Shown here in pieces: positions 10,715 through 22,040 of a stretch of DNA of 64,000 nt (positions within the stretch are counted from its first letter, which is position 1; each line of letters begins with the position of its first letter). Below the pieces are notes generated by a model. It saw only the letters and a program-made list of their open reading frames with translations. It did not search any database and had not been told where the DNA came from. This DNA is from Pohlia nutans (Eukaryota > Streptophyta > Bryopsida > Bryales > Mniaceae): assembly GCA_022496805.1 (NCBI GenBank), contig CM040107.1:14061501-14125500 (forward strand), written 5' to 3'. The position numbers and the translations under genes were made by a program.

Positions 10715-12184
10715 TTACGGTACTGGCCAATGGTACGTAATCCTAAAACGTGTCACTAAATGAGTTAAACCTCCAATATTTTCTTGATTCGGGCTGCACA
10801 ATCGATTCAAATAGCTCTCGAACACATTTGCCAACTCCTGTTGTCTATAAACAACTGAAGTTTCTCTAGGCGTCTGCAACTTCCAGTAATCTTCCGACAT
10901 GTTGCCCTTGTTGATGCGCAACGCAAGTTTTGCAACTCCATATGCCTCAGTTGCCTTCGTCACTAGTAGGCGTATCTCCACATCTGCATCTGGCTTACGT
11001 ACATAAGCAATCGTAGGATCCACCCAGTACCGATCTGCAAGATCCTTCTCCATTTCCTCTGTACTGTTGAACCCATATAGTGACTTTATTGGCTCACTCG
11101 AAAAGGATAACATGCCCCAGTCACATATCCCGATGTATACACACGTCTCGTCCGCAGGGAAATGAAAAAGGATATTATCGGGAGATAAATCATTGTGCAG
11201 GTTGTCGGTCATGTGTACCTCCATCATGATAATCACCAATGCCCACGCCAACTCCGTTCTTTCTTTACGGAACCGCCTCAGATAACTTGCTTTGACGACA
11301 TCGTCTGCTGACATAGTTGTATGCAACGTACGTGCGTAGATATCGTCTCCGTACGTGTTGTCTAAATTCAGCATCTGTCGCAATGTCCCACCATTCCACC
11401 AATATGCATAACCCTCGTATTTCGAAGGATTAATAGCCACATACCGTATAACACCTGGATGGTCAATTCGAACGGCCATCGTTTCATTTTGGTGTTCCAA
11501 TTTTGCAAGATCCGGTCTTGTCTACCACTGTTTAGAAAGCTTCGCCGCAAACTCCCAATAAGGTTCAAACCCTAGGGCTCCTTCAATTCGAACCCTCTTC
11601 ACCATAGCATATGCACCTTTGAGTGATCTATGCTCCACTTCAATGACATTGGCCGTAGCAGGCAATGCGTGGACCAACTTATTCTTCATTAACTCCTCGG
11701 ATCCACCAGCAATGTGTCTCCACCAACCGATATTTTGATTGCGCTAGCGTCCAAAGCTCCATGGTTTCGTCAACTTCACAAAGCTGTCTGCTTTCTTCAT
11801 CACTTCCTCAATATACGTATTGTCCTGAAGCAGCTCGTGGTCCTTCCCATACTTGGTTAATACTCCCTCGATATTCCACAAAGAATCTTTCACCCTCCAC
11901 CCCACCCACGTTGAGAAATCACGCTTTTCCATCTCCCGGTACCAAATTCCATCCCGAAGAGCTTGCAACATATTCTTCGTCATGTCGTCTTGAAATTTTT
12001 GCACACTCTGCTCTTTGTACCGAACAAACTTACTCTCCAACGCCATAAGCGTGTTGCTTCGGTAAAAATCCACCGTGAACTGCTGGAGAATCTTCTTACA
12101 CGCTTTCGACGGCATGTAAGGGCTATCTTCAAGAGATTTTTGTTCCGTCGTCTTACCTATCTTATGCTTTTTTCCCTTCGGCAT
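10715..12184 (-). pseudogene. Kinase-like (probable pseudokinase) gene with two TAG stops
   Basis: One frame runs from the ATG at 12,184 to the TAA at 10,715, about 490 codons, interrupted only by TAG at 11,744-11,746 and at 11,522-11,524. The N-terminal ~145 residues are basic then helical and not recognised. The C-terminal ~300 residues look like a protein-kinase fold. A VAIK-like strand (AMVKRV) lies near 11,595, a hinge-like GG near 11,390, the catalytic-loop equivalent HNDLSPDN at 11,174-11,197 and the DFG equivalent CDWG at 11,114-11,125. HND for HRD and DWG for DFG, with no clear Gly-rich loop, suggest altered or no catalysis even before the stops arose. The neighbours are TCGGACGGC clusters, one about 160 bp upstream of the start and one beyond the 3' end, so I read it as an element-borne gene. 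Both stops fall where Gln would fit (CAG to TAG). Confidence 0.6.
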
Positions 12185-12344
12185 GGTGACGGAGCTCCAG
12201 AATTGTTTAAAAAATTGGCATAATATACCCCCCTGCAACGCTGACTTCTTCCTCCCCGAGTGACGAGCCAGAGGATGGGATAACCCTGCCAAGAGCAACC
12301 TGTAACTACTCTCACAATAATGTGAGTAGGGAGGAAAAAGTGAG

Positions 12345-12610
12345 CCGTCCGCTCTGGTCGGACGGCTTTATAGGCAGACTTGCTGTCCGATTAGGTCGGA
12401 CACCCGATCGGACGGCCCGCGTCGTCCGCCAACCGATCGGACGGCCCACACCGTCCGCCACGCGATCGGACACACGTCGTCCGATCGACCGGCTGTCGGC
12501 AATCGGACGGGTCGCGCAGTCCGCCAGATCGGACGGCGTGCAGATCGGACGACGGGACGGACCGCAGATCGGATGGCCCGCAGATCGGACGGCAGACCGG
12601 ACCCGACAGA
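12345..12610. repeat. TCGGACGGC motif cluster 2
   Basis: Dense TCGGACGG and GTCCGCC words in both orientations, ending abruptly at an AT-rich boundary. It lies 160-430 bp upstream of the start of the kinase-like gene, in promoter position. Confidence 0.85.
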
Positions 12611-12687
12611 TTAACCAAATTATCTTTGTTTTAGAATACTATCAAATATCCAATGCGCATGATCATCAAATCCCACGGTCTTGTTGG

Positions 12688-13020
12688 TTAACCCCTAGAA
12701 GTCCTCACCTATGTCCAGTTTACACAGTTTCGCAAAGATGCATTATAAAATGCAACAAACACGAATATTTGGAACTTGATGTATGAATAAAAGTTATACA
12801 TTTTTATTTGTAGATTCTATGTATACGGTTAGATCTGTGATTGCTATCAATAATCTTTTTCTATAAAATTTGAAACATAAAATACAAAATTATTTTGTAT
12901 TTTAATTACGAATACGATATTGACAATATGTGGATGAAATTTTTTGTGATGGGTTATAATGTAGTACTTTAGCTGTAGTGATTTTTGGAGTTTTTTCGGA
13001 TGCTTCATTTTCATAGTTTC
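12688..13020 (+). mobile_element. Left long terminal inverted repeat, piggyBac-like TTAA/CCCC end
   Basis: It starts TTAACCCCTAGAAGTCC, and the following ~330 bp match the reverse complement of 21,440-21,796. Shared landmarks are GATGCATTATAAAATGC, GAATAAAAGTT, TTACGAATA, TTTTGTGATGGGTT and TAGTGATTTTTGGAG. A TTAA followed by CCC(C)TA is the known end structure of piggyBac elements, which duplicate TTAA on insertion. A third, more decayed copy lies at 30,850-31,242. No piggyBac transposase is present, so the superfamily call rests on the ends only. Confidence 0.7.
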
Positions 13021-13069
13021 TTTTTTCCAATATCACTTTACCCTTAATGCAATTTTGAGGGTTTGAGCT

Positions 13070-14812
13070 GATCCTATGACTTGGTGGTGCATAGCACAAA
13101 GGCCTTTCCAAGAAGGACTCCCACCGCATTCTCATTTCCTCCCCTTCCATAACTACCTTGTACAATGAAAACGTCCATCACGAATAGGGTTATTTCTGAA
13201 AAAAAATCTTGCTTCGCTATAGTAAGAAGTTCAATAGGACAATCGAACTACCAAAAGTGCACATTCTTCAACCCCTCTTCATTTTAGTTCCACGTTACAT
13301 ACTCCCCACTTGAGTCATGTGGCTTCCCATACATACCTTTGGCCCAGCACTTTCTTCAAACCCTCTTCATCATCAAACACCCTCACGAGCTTCTCTGCTT
13401 AAGAGCTGTTCAGCAATACCAGATCTCACAAAAACACAATCGTGAAGATCGGAACGCACACCTTTGAAGTGCATGCTCTCGTAGCTTGAGATCCACTTTG
13501 CCTAACGCCAACTCTAATCTCGATTGAAACGCTAGAGAGGGTATTGCCCAGTTGCCCCTGCTTTGTCGACGCCTTTCCGCCTTTGAAAAGGTCTGTACTC
13601 GCTAGAATCGAGCTAGTCCCTCACACACTCACCCAGTCACTTTTCAGAGGCCCAATTACAAAAAGATGAATACTCTCTGGTTTCTAAGCCTTTCGTAGCA
13701 TGAGGCATCAAGATGAGGTGACAACCTCATTCCAAGTGCCATACCGCAAGATCGACACTTGAATACCTTCCTCGTAGACTTCATCCAAGCCTTAGTGGTT
13801 TAGGGTCCTCCCTCATGCACCATGATAGTCCTACAGTACGACACCCTACCATAGTACTACACCCTTTGACTATATAGGGCAATGTTCTCTATATCGTTCC
13901 AAATTCTCAATATGATACTAACACTAGTAGGGTTTAGGGTGTCACGGGACACGGTGTCTAAAGTCAAATTAGAATGTAGTACTATGATACAATCATGGCG
14001 CATGAGGGAGGACTAGGCACCAGTAAGATTTGGATGAACTCTATGAGGAAGGTATTCAAGTGTCAATCTTGCGGCATGGCTCTTGGAGTTTGGTTGTCAC
14101 CTCATCTTAACGCCGCATGCTACAAAAGCCTTAGAAACCCTAGAATGCTCATATTTTTCTAGTAGAGCCTTTGGAAGGTGAGTGTGTGGGAGACTAGCTT
14201 ACCTCTTTGCAAACTACGTGTGTTTATCTTGCTTATGAGTGACTTAATAAATTGCATGCTCATCTTTTTCTAGAAAAAGCAAAGCATGCATCCACAAAGC
14301 AGGGGGCGAATAGGCAATATCATCTCAAGTGTTTCAATCGGGACTAAAGTTTAGGATTTAGACTAGCTGGATCTCAAGTTGCAAGAGTATGCACTTCAAA
14401 GGTGTTTGTTACGATCTTCACGATTGCGTTTCTGTGAGATCTGATGTTGCCGAACTGCTCTTGAAGCACAGACGCTCATGAGGTTGTTCGATGATGAAGA
14501 TGGTTCAAAGAAAGTACTCGGCCAAAAGTAAATACGGGAAGCCACTTAATTCAAGTGGAAAGTGTGTAGCAAGGACCTAACCTAAAGAGGGGTTCAATAA
14601 AGTGCACTTTTGGTGGTTCGTTTGCCGCCATGGACTTCTCAAGATAGTGAGACAGGATTTTTTTCATGAATAACTTCATTCGTGAAGGAGGTTTTCCTTG
14701 CACAAGGTAATTATAAAAGGAGTAGGAAATGAGAATGTGATGGGAGTCCTTCTTGGAAAGTCAACTGTGCTATGCACAACCAAGTTCTAAGATAAGCTTC
14801 TAGCCCCTCCAT
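13070..14812. repeat. Large imperfect foldback (about 800-bp arms)
   Basis: The left arm (about 13,070-13,905) and right arm (about 13,960-14,812) are inverted copies around a centre near 13,930. Paired landmarks: GGGAGTCCTTCTTGGAAAG near 14,742 against its complement near 13,108; GTGCATAGCACAA near 13,090 against its partner near 14,770; CACAATCGTGAAGATC near 13,434 against its partner near 14,415; CACTTGAATACCTTCCTC near 13,757 against its partner near 14,050. No ORF runs through it. It could fold into a long hairpin and is a plausible source of double-stranded RNA and small RNAs. Confidence 0.85.
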
Positions 14813-14814
14813 TG

Positions 14815-15225
14815 CATGTGAACTAAACTCATATTGTTTTCAACCAGGTATGTAACGTCTGCAATAAAAGTCAAGGCGACACCAAACAAATTTATATATC
14901 TTTTTGTAAGTCATGAACTCGATCTCTTGTTAATGGAAATAATGGTGGGTTATGTACTCTTGAGCAGTTCACTCTTCGCGATTAGATTATATATTTATAT
15001 ATATAAATACTTATGCCAATAATGTTCACACAATGAGCCATACATACTTTATAAGCCTAGAGCATTAGCGCTAGCAGCCTACAATATATCCAAAGTTTGT
15101 AGCATCCAAACAAAATTCAAACTATGGACATGTCTTGGTCTATACAAAGCAAAATTGAAGACATTGGATTCTACGGTCTAGGCTAGGTTTTAACTTCCAC
15201 TTGAGCATGGACAGGCCTGTTAAAT
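14815..15225. other. No gene seen between foldback and UIM relic
   Basis: AT-rich sequence with a short TATA microsatellite near 14,985-15,005. No coding or RNA signal recognised. Confidence 0.4.
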
Positions 15226-15229
15226 CCGC

Positions 15230-16297
15230 CTAATATCGCCGATGTTCTCGAAATGTTCCACGTTCCGCGTCCCACTGTTGCTCATAAGAGCATTGCTCTA
15301 TCAGCCGCCTTTCATTCTCTTCTTCTTCGCTCCGTCTTATTGCTTCTTGAAGATCTCTTTCATACTCATCATCTCGATGGTACTGACTCGATGGCCCAGT
15401 AGCATATCCATCAGGGGGGCCATCTGCAGCACTATACATATCCCTACCAAAACTCACGGGTGCACCGCTTCCTGAGCTTTCGCCGGGGCCAGAATAAATA
15501 GGAGTATGGCCAAAATCGTTGTGGGTCCTCTCGGGAGAATATGCTCGTGGAGTATTGTATCTGTCCGGTTATGGAACCCGTTCATCATTGTGTACCGCGT
15601 TTGCATTATCATCATAGCCATGGCTAGGTCCCCTTTGATATCCCTTGCCTACTGGATCTGAAGTTCCATGATGATTTTCATAGTCATGCTGAGGAGCAAT
15701 TCCGAACGTCACGGGATAGTTCTCAACGTCGCGTTCCCGATATGTATTGCGTGGACGTACTTCCCATTGCGAGGTGTCGTCATCAGGAACAACAACGTTT
15801 CTCGCATGCGCTGTACGATTAGACCATTGCGGTAGACAATCACTCAGTCCAGTCCAATTGGTGGCAATAAAGTTTTGTGAACGATTCAAACGTTCAACGT
15901 TTTTTCCATTCACCGTACTCCAATCCACATCCTTGTGCAGTACAATCTCAGCCCAAACCATTGACATTAGGCCATATTTCATAATGGTTGGTTTGGAGTT
16001 AGGCAACCCAACGAAATCGTGCACCTCCCAATATCGTTGTCGGAAATGGTTGCTTTGGCACGTCGTAGTTGGGCCTTCCCAACGAGGGCCAGACACTAGC
16101 ATTTGAGCTCGTGGCCAAATCTTGGCTAAATGCGTCATCTTCACGTACTCTTTGCATATTTTTAAACTCCACGTTCTCGCCGGCTCGATGTCCTATCCCG
16201 GCTCCGCAACACAATTGGGGTCAGCGACTTGATCCCAGTTTATAACTTGAGGAGTCCCTTGTGAAGATCTCCTACTACTGCTGCTTCGCTGGAACAT
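15230..16297 (-). pseudogene. Ubiquitin-interacting-motif protein relic with two in-frame stops
   Basis: A single frame runs from the ATG at 16,297 to the stop at 15,230 (about 355 codons), broken by TAG at 16,193-16,195 and TAA at 15,569-15,571; both fit Gln ancestors. The N-terminus is Ser/Arg-rich. Residues ~45-135 form a domain (YVKMTHLAKIWPRAQ near 16,150 through KDVDWST near 15,920) that aligns with the N-terminal domain of the RING relic at 22,558-25,900. The middle is hydrophilic (Asn/Asp/His/Tyr-rich, probably disordered). The C-terminus carries DEYERDLQEAIRRSEEEE near 15,325-15,375, a textbook UIM (acidic residues, Leu, Ala, Ser, acidic residue). UIMs bind ubiquitin, which points to ubiquitin signalling, although the exact role is unknown. 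A TCGGACGGC cluster lies 140-600 bp upstream. Confidence 0.6.
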
Positions 16298-16439
16298 CGT
16301 GGGAAGTCAAAGCAACGCGAAGAAACCGTGTGGAAGGTAGAAGCGCAACGTGGTGCAGACGTCCTGGAATAAAGTCAAACGTGCGTACAGCGTGACGCAG
16401 TGACTCAAAAAACACGTGACAGAGTCGATGCAGGTGCAC

Positions 16440-16895
16440 GCGGACGTTCACCATGCCCACCGCCTCTCTAAGCGGACGAAGAAAGCCGTCCGCCATTTAT
16501 ACTGTCCGCCTAGGGCAAACGAAGCGTACAGCGGACGCCAACCCGATCCGACGGCCTCGATCGGACCGTACCAGATCCATCGGATGGCGTGCGTGCGGAC
16601 ATTCTCATCCGACGGCCGTTGTCCGCGCGTATGTTTCGACCCTCCAATCGGACGGGCAGGGGCGCACGATCGCGTGGCCAAATCGGACGGCTCGCGCCGG
16701 GTCCCCATATCGGACGGACCACGCCGGCCCGACGAATTGGTCGGACGGACAGGCGCGCTCGCACGAGGCCGATCCATCGGACGGCAGAGCAGACGCCTCA
16801 TGGGATGGCAGAGCGGACGCTGGATCGGAAGGCAGTGCGGACGCTGGATCGGATGGCAGTGCGGACGGCAGGCATCGGACGGCGTGCGCGAGCAA
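16440..16895. repeat. TCGGACGGC motif cluster 3
   Basis: Dense forward TCGGACGG words with a few reversed ones, lying directly upstream of the minus-strand UIM relic. The many overlapping Arg-rich ORFs on both strands are repeat artefacts. The right end merges into the 388-bp repeat that starts at 16,871. Confidence 0.85.
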
Positions 16896-17258
16896 GCCTG
16901 GGAGTTTCTCCAAAGTATTGAGTTTTGGTGTTTCATTGCTCTCCCTTCCTCCTCCTCCAGCCCAACTCTTTGGGTCTACACGCACTTCAAGAATCCTTGC
17001 GGACTTCAAGGACTATTTTGAGTACGGTCAAAGAATGTTCCAACATTTATTGTGCTTCGCATTGAATTCTTGTAGTGCTTCACTTCTAGGAGAGCGGTCC
17101 ATCCCACCTCTTTCATGATGGCTCTTACCTCTCTATTGTTAGCTAACTCCGCCCCCCCCCCCCACGTTGCCCTTTTCCCTTTCCTCCTTTGTTCATTCTC
17201 CCTCCCACTTTTGGTCAATTTCATGACTTGACTTGTAATTACTTACCAATTGAATAAA
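16871..17258 (+). repeat. 388-bp direct repeat, copy A (partner 19,298-19,685)
   Basis: Almost identical over 388 bp to copy B in the same orientation, including GTGCGCGAGCAA, the TTGGGTCTACACGCACTTC segment, a poly-C tract (13 C in A, 10 in B) and CTTGACTTGTAATTACTT. The copies begin with the motif ATCGGACGGC and probably mark the 3' or 5' border of two related elements. Confidence 0.9.
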
Positions 17259-17715
17259 GAAGCGATATATTCATAATATGAATTCCACTTCGAATTCCAT
17301 AAGTTATCGTGTATGTGTGTGCGTATGTGTGTGCGTATGTGCATGCAAGTATACATGATGGTAGAACGTCGTGCAAGGCATATTATCATCTCTAGTAAGC
17401 TTGGAATAATAATATATGCCAATTGGTAATATAAAACACATGTGGCATGCCATTTTCATGATGGTGCAACATCGTGGAAGACATGTTTGTAGTGCATGTA
17501 TATTCGTAAGTACTTCCATGTATATGTACATACAAATATCCACCCACATATTTACATATCCACGATATAAATATATTGTGTACACATGTGCGATTGGATG
17601 AATAATATTCTATGGACAAAATCACAAAATAGGATCTTATTTGTTATCAAGGAAATTGTAAACGTTAGGCATTGGCGGAGAAATCTTGTGACTGATCAAA
17701 CTACTTCTATTTATC
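17259..17715. other. Gene-free spacer with GTGTGTGCGTAT microsatellite
   Basis: Contains an imperfect GT-rich microsatellite at about 17,310-17,345 and AT-rich unique sequence. Nothing coding seen. Confidence 0.45.
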
Positions 17716-18255
17716 TTAACCCCTAGTAAAGGTCCTCACCTCTTTTCTAAAAGTCGAAGCACTCTAATTTGTATACTTGAAATATCACATTGTATGATTT
17801 ATATTTTTTCATAAACAGTCATTAACAATATGAAGGTATGGCAAAATTATCAACGTGATTCGAAAATATTTTGAATATTTACAAATTTTATTATGTAAAC
17901 AAGGGAAAAATTCAAAATAAATATCTTTTTGTCAAATTTAATATCAAAAATTATATTTAAGGTACATAAAAGTTATATTTACAAGGAGTAAAAGACTGAA
18001 AGTGAAGAAATTAAAAGAGACCTATGATAGAAGCATCTTTAGTAATCCCTTTGCATTTTGAACACTCGAAATTCAAATTTCACGACGGTGAAATATCTTC
18101 AAATGAAGTCTATTCTCCAATCCCAACGGTCAAAAGATGTATCATAACTTAACTTAAACATCTAATGATAACACCAACTACAATAAAGTTAAAACACTTG
18201 ATTTTTGGGGCGTTTGACCAAAAAACAAGCATAATATGGTTGATTGGGCATTTCG
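17716..18255 (+). mobile_element. MITE copy 1 (~540 bp)
   Basis: It begins TTAACCCCTAGTAAAGGTCC and shares its whole length with copy 2, including AAGAAATTAAAAGAGACC and GGTTGATTGGGC near the right end. The right terminal repeat is degraded. No coding capacity. Confidence 0.8.
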
Positions 18256-18580
18256 AGATTAATGTTGGTTTAATGTTGCCTTTGATAACAATCAATATAC
18301 ACTTATATATCAGTTTTACCTTTCGGATTGGTAAATTTTTTTAATTAAAGTTTACACACGCACGAATTTGTATGTATCCAATTAGTCCTATAGTGTTATG
18401 TATTTTCTAATAGAAAATGAACTTTTTAAAATTATGAAAGTTAAATATTTGAAGGAATTCATATTTTAATGGACCATGGACAATCACAAATTTTAATTAT
18501 TGTACGAAGTCGCCGTATGTGATAAATGTACGCATGAGCAACCATCCAATATTTAGAATATGAAGGCGAGCGTCAAAGGG

Positions 18581-19124
18581 TTAACCCCTAAAGGTCCTTA
18601 CCTTTTTTGAAAAAGTCAAAGCACTATAATTTGCATACTTGAAATATCAAATTGTATGATTTATGATTTTTTATAGAAAGTCATTAAAATTATGAAGGTA
18701 TGGCAAAATTTTCAACATGATTCGAATATATTTTGAATATTTACAAATTTTATTATGTAAACAAGGGAAAAACTCAAAATAAATATAGTTTTGTCAAATT
18801 TAATATCAAAAATTATATTTAAGGTAGATAAAAGTCATATTTAGAAGGAGTAAAATACTGAAAATGAAAAAATTAAAAGAGACCTATGATATGAGCATGT
18901 TTAGAAATCCCTTTGTATTTTGGACATTCAAAATTCAAATTTCTCGACGGTGGAAAATCTTCAAATGAAATCTATTCTCCAATCCCAACGGTCTAAAGAT
19001 GTATCATAAATTAACTTAAACATCTAATGAAAACACCAACTACAATAACGTTAAAGCATTTGATTTTTGGGGCGTTTGACCAAAAAACAAGCATAATATG
19101 GTTGATTGGTCCTTTAGGGGTTAA
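18581..19124 (+). mobile_element. MITE copy 2 (544 bp), best-preserved ends
   Basis: Left end TTAACCCCTAAAGGTCC and right end GGTCCTTTAGGGGTTAA are inverted repeats apart from one internal mismatch. TTAA at both ends fits a piggyBac-type target duplication. It has no ORF and depends on a transposase supplied elsewhere. It sits directly left of copy B of the 388-bp repeat. Confidence 0.85.
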
Positions 19125-19134
19125 AGGTCATCTG

Positions 19135-19320
19135 TAGAAGCACCTCGGACGGCGGTTTTAGACGAGGAGATCGGACGAACTGAATGAAATGGAGCGCGTT
19201 GATCGGAGGGGCAAGATCCATCGGGCGAACCCCTGGATCGGACAACAGAGCGGACGCCTGATCGGACGGCAGAGAGGACGGCAGGCATCGAATGGCAGGC
19301 ATCGGACGGCGTGCGCGAGC
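19135..19320. repeat. TCGGACGGC motif cluster 4
   Basis: A shorter cluster of mainly forward TCGGAC(G/A) words that runs into copy B of the 388-bp repeat. Its layout repeats that of cluster 3 followed by copy A. Confidence 0.8.
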
Positions 19321-19685
19321 AACCCAGGGGGGTTCTCCAAAGTATTGAGTTTTGGTGTTTCATTGCTCTCCCTTCCTCCTCCTCCAGCCCAACTCTTTGG
19401 GTCTACACGCACTTCAAGAATCCTCGCGGACTTCGAGGACTATTTTGAGTACGGTCAAAGAATGTTCCAACATTTATTGTGCTTCGCATTGAATTCTTGT
19501 AGTGCTTCACTTCTAGGAGAGCGGTCCGTCCCACCTCTTTCATGATGGCTCTTACCTCTCTATTGTTAGCTAACTCCGCCCCCCCCCCCACGTTGCCCTT
19601 TTCCCTTTCTTCCTTTGTTCATTCTCCCTCTCACTTTTGGTCAATTTCATGACTTGACTTGTAATTACTTTCCAATTGAATAAAT
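19298..19685 (+). repeat. 388-bp direct repeat, copy B (partner 16,871-17,258)
   Basis: See copy A for the match. The few differences are single-base changes plus a shorter poly-C tract, suggesting a recent duplication or insertion of two related elements. Confidence 0.9.
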
Positions 19686-20122
19686 AGGCAAAATATTCAA
19701 ATGTAAAGGCAATAGAATGAAGCATTGCGTTCCAATTTGAATTCCATAAGAGTTAGCATTTTTGTATGCATACATTACTTCGAACCTACAAGAGTGACTT
19801 CATTCAATGGTTTACAATCATAATTTAAGAGGGAAAGACCACGTCAATTTTCATAAACAAATTATCACACACTATATGTAACAATTTATGTTTCACAAAC
19901 CTAGTTAGAGGGGAAAACTTGAAATTAAATTAGATTTGAACCTATTGTATGCATGTTCATATGAATAGTATATATGAAATTAAATTATAGTTGAACATAT
20001 TGAATGCACATGTATGTACCTTTATACTTACATACATATAAATAAATCTTATTGTATGCGTATGTGCATGCATGTTTAGGGTTTATATTAATATGTACAT
20101 CTATAAATGGTCGACACATCTA

Positions 20123-20157
<35 letters not shown>

Positions 20158-20690
20158 ACAGACACACACATAACTACCTCCATTCATTCACATACACATA
20201 CTTGTACCAATATATATATGTACGTATATATGCACATGTATTTTTATGTATACATAAATTTATATGAACAAAATATAAATATATATTGTGTACGCATGTG
20301 CGAATGTATGAATCACCTTCTTTGAACAATGGAGCCCGTAATATACTCTGAAATTTGTTATCAGCAAAAATGAAATAGTTTCAGAATGGAACGATCTTGG
20401 TGCCATGTTATTGTTTATTGTGTAAAAGGTTGGTGGTTTTACATTTTGGGACTTCTAACAATAAGTCATGCATGTTATATTGTTGTGTGGCATGCATGTT
20501 ACATAAGTCAGGCATGCTACATTTTGTTAAAATGACTTCACTTAGTCACTATCAATATATGATCTCAACCATTGAAATTCACTTCTTTTTGAATCCCAAG
20601 TCATTTTATATTCATACAACTTAATTGGTATTTGTAACCGTTGATCTTAAAGTATGGATTGAATCTAAAATTCATATGTGTAACCAAAGT
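19686..20690. other. AT-rich gene-free stretch with TA microsatellite
   Basis: Contains (TA)n at about 20,121-20,154 followed by ACACAC-rich sequence, and a GCATGCT/GCATGTTACAT cluster near 20,468-20,520. No coding signal recognised. Confidence 0.5.
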
Positions 20691-21180
20691 GCCCAATCAA
20701 CCATATTATGCTTGATTTTGGTCCAACGTCCTTAAAATCTAGCGTTTTAGCTTTTATGTAGTTGGAGTTTTCGTTAGATGTTTAAGTTAAGTTATGATTC
20801 ATCTTTTGACCGTTGGGATTGGAAAGTAGAAAATCTATTGAAGTTTTTCCAACGTTGAGAAATTTGAAATTGGAGTGTCCTAAATACAAAGGGCTTTCTA
20901 ATAATGCTCGAATCATAGGACTCTTTTATATCTTTTGCTTTCATACCTTTACTACATGTAAATGTAACTTTTATCTACGTTAAATAAAAAACTTGATATT
21001 AAATTTGACAAAAGTATATTTATTTTGAAATTCTGTCGTGTTTACATAATAAAATTTGTAAATATTCAAAATATCTTCCAATCATGTTGAAACTTTTATT
21101 ATACCTTCATACTGCTAATGACTAGGAATGCAAAATTATAAATCACCCAATGTGATATTTCAAATATGCAAATCCTGTGA
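20690..21180 (-). mobile_element. MITE copy 3, inverted, ends eroded
   Basis: The reverse complement matches copies 1 and 2 from CCAATCAACCATATTATGC (20,693) through GATATTTCAAATATGCAAAT near 21,155. It is more diverged than copies 1 and 2 and lacks its own intact ends, although a separate TTAACCCCTAACGGCCC lies at 21,221. Confidence 0.75.
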
Positions 21181-21439
21181 TTGATTTCACCATACCAACA
21201 TGTTGCGTTGTCCTCAAAGGGTTAACCCCTAACGGCCCAATCATGCATATTTTCATGATGTACGGATTTGAACTCCGATTTTTCATCCACCATGCACTTT
21301 TTGCAGTGTGGATCTTTTACTTAAACTTTTATGGGAAGTTAGCTTTGTGCATGTGTGATCCGATTAGAGAGGGGATGATTTGTGAAATTTTTATGCCTCA
21401 CGTCAAGTTGTAGTGTTCCACCCAAAATTTCGAAGATTT

Positions 21440-21796
21440 TAGTCTAAAAGTGCTCTTGAGAAGGTGAAGTACTAAAATTAAGTAACCAAAAAATCTCCAA
21501 AAATCACTACACTTAAAGCATTACATTTCAACCCATCACAAAAGATTTCGTTATTAGATTGCCAATATCTTATTCGTAATCATATTCCAAAAGAGCTCTA
21601 AATTTGAAGTTTGAAAATTAATACACAAAAATTCGTGATAGCAATTGCAAATCCAACCGTATGGATGGAATCTAACATTCATGATGTACAACTTTTATTC
21701 ATTCATCGAGTTGAAAATATCCCTCTTAGCTGCATTTTATAATGCATCTTTGAAAAACGGCCAAATCTAAAAAGGGTGAGAACGTATAGGGGTTAA
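21440..21796 (-). mobile_element. Right long terminal inverted repeat, TTAA end
   Basis: Inverted counterpart of 12,688-13,020, ending TATAGGGGTTAA at 21,785-21,796. With the left copy it delimits a possible 9.1-kb element (12,688-21,796) holding the foldback, the UIM relic, clusters 3 and 4 and three nested MITEs. Confidence 0.7.
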
Positions 21797-21894
21797 TAGG
21801 ACTCTTTGGCTCACTTAATCACGATCATTGGATTCCTCATGGCATTTAATCCGTTCTGGGAAGTTGTTGAGTTGAACAACTTCATGGGATCTGA

Positions 21895-22040
21895 CTGTCG
21901 GTGGTCCGAACGGATGAATCGGACAGCTGTATCGGACGGCTGTATCGGACGACGGATCGGACACCGTGAAGCGGACGGCATTTCGGGCCCCGGACCGGAC
22001 GGCGATCAGCGGACGGCAGGCAGCGGACGGCGGTAGTGAA
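21895..22040. repeat. TCGGACGGC motif cluster 5
   Basis: Forward TCGGACGGC and GCGGACGGC words. It lies beyond the 3' end of the minus-strand RING relic, pointing toward it. Confidence 0.8.
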
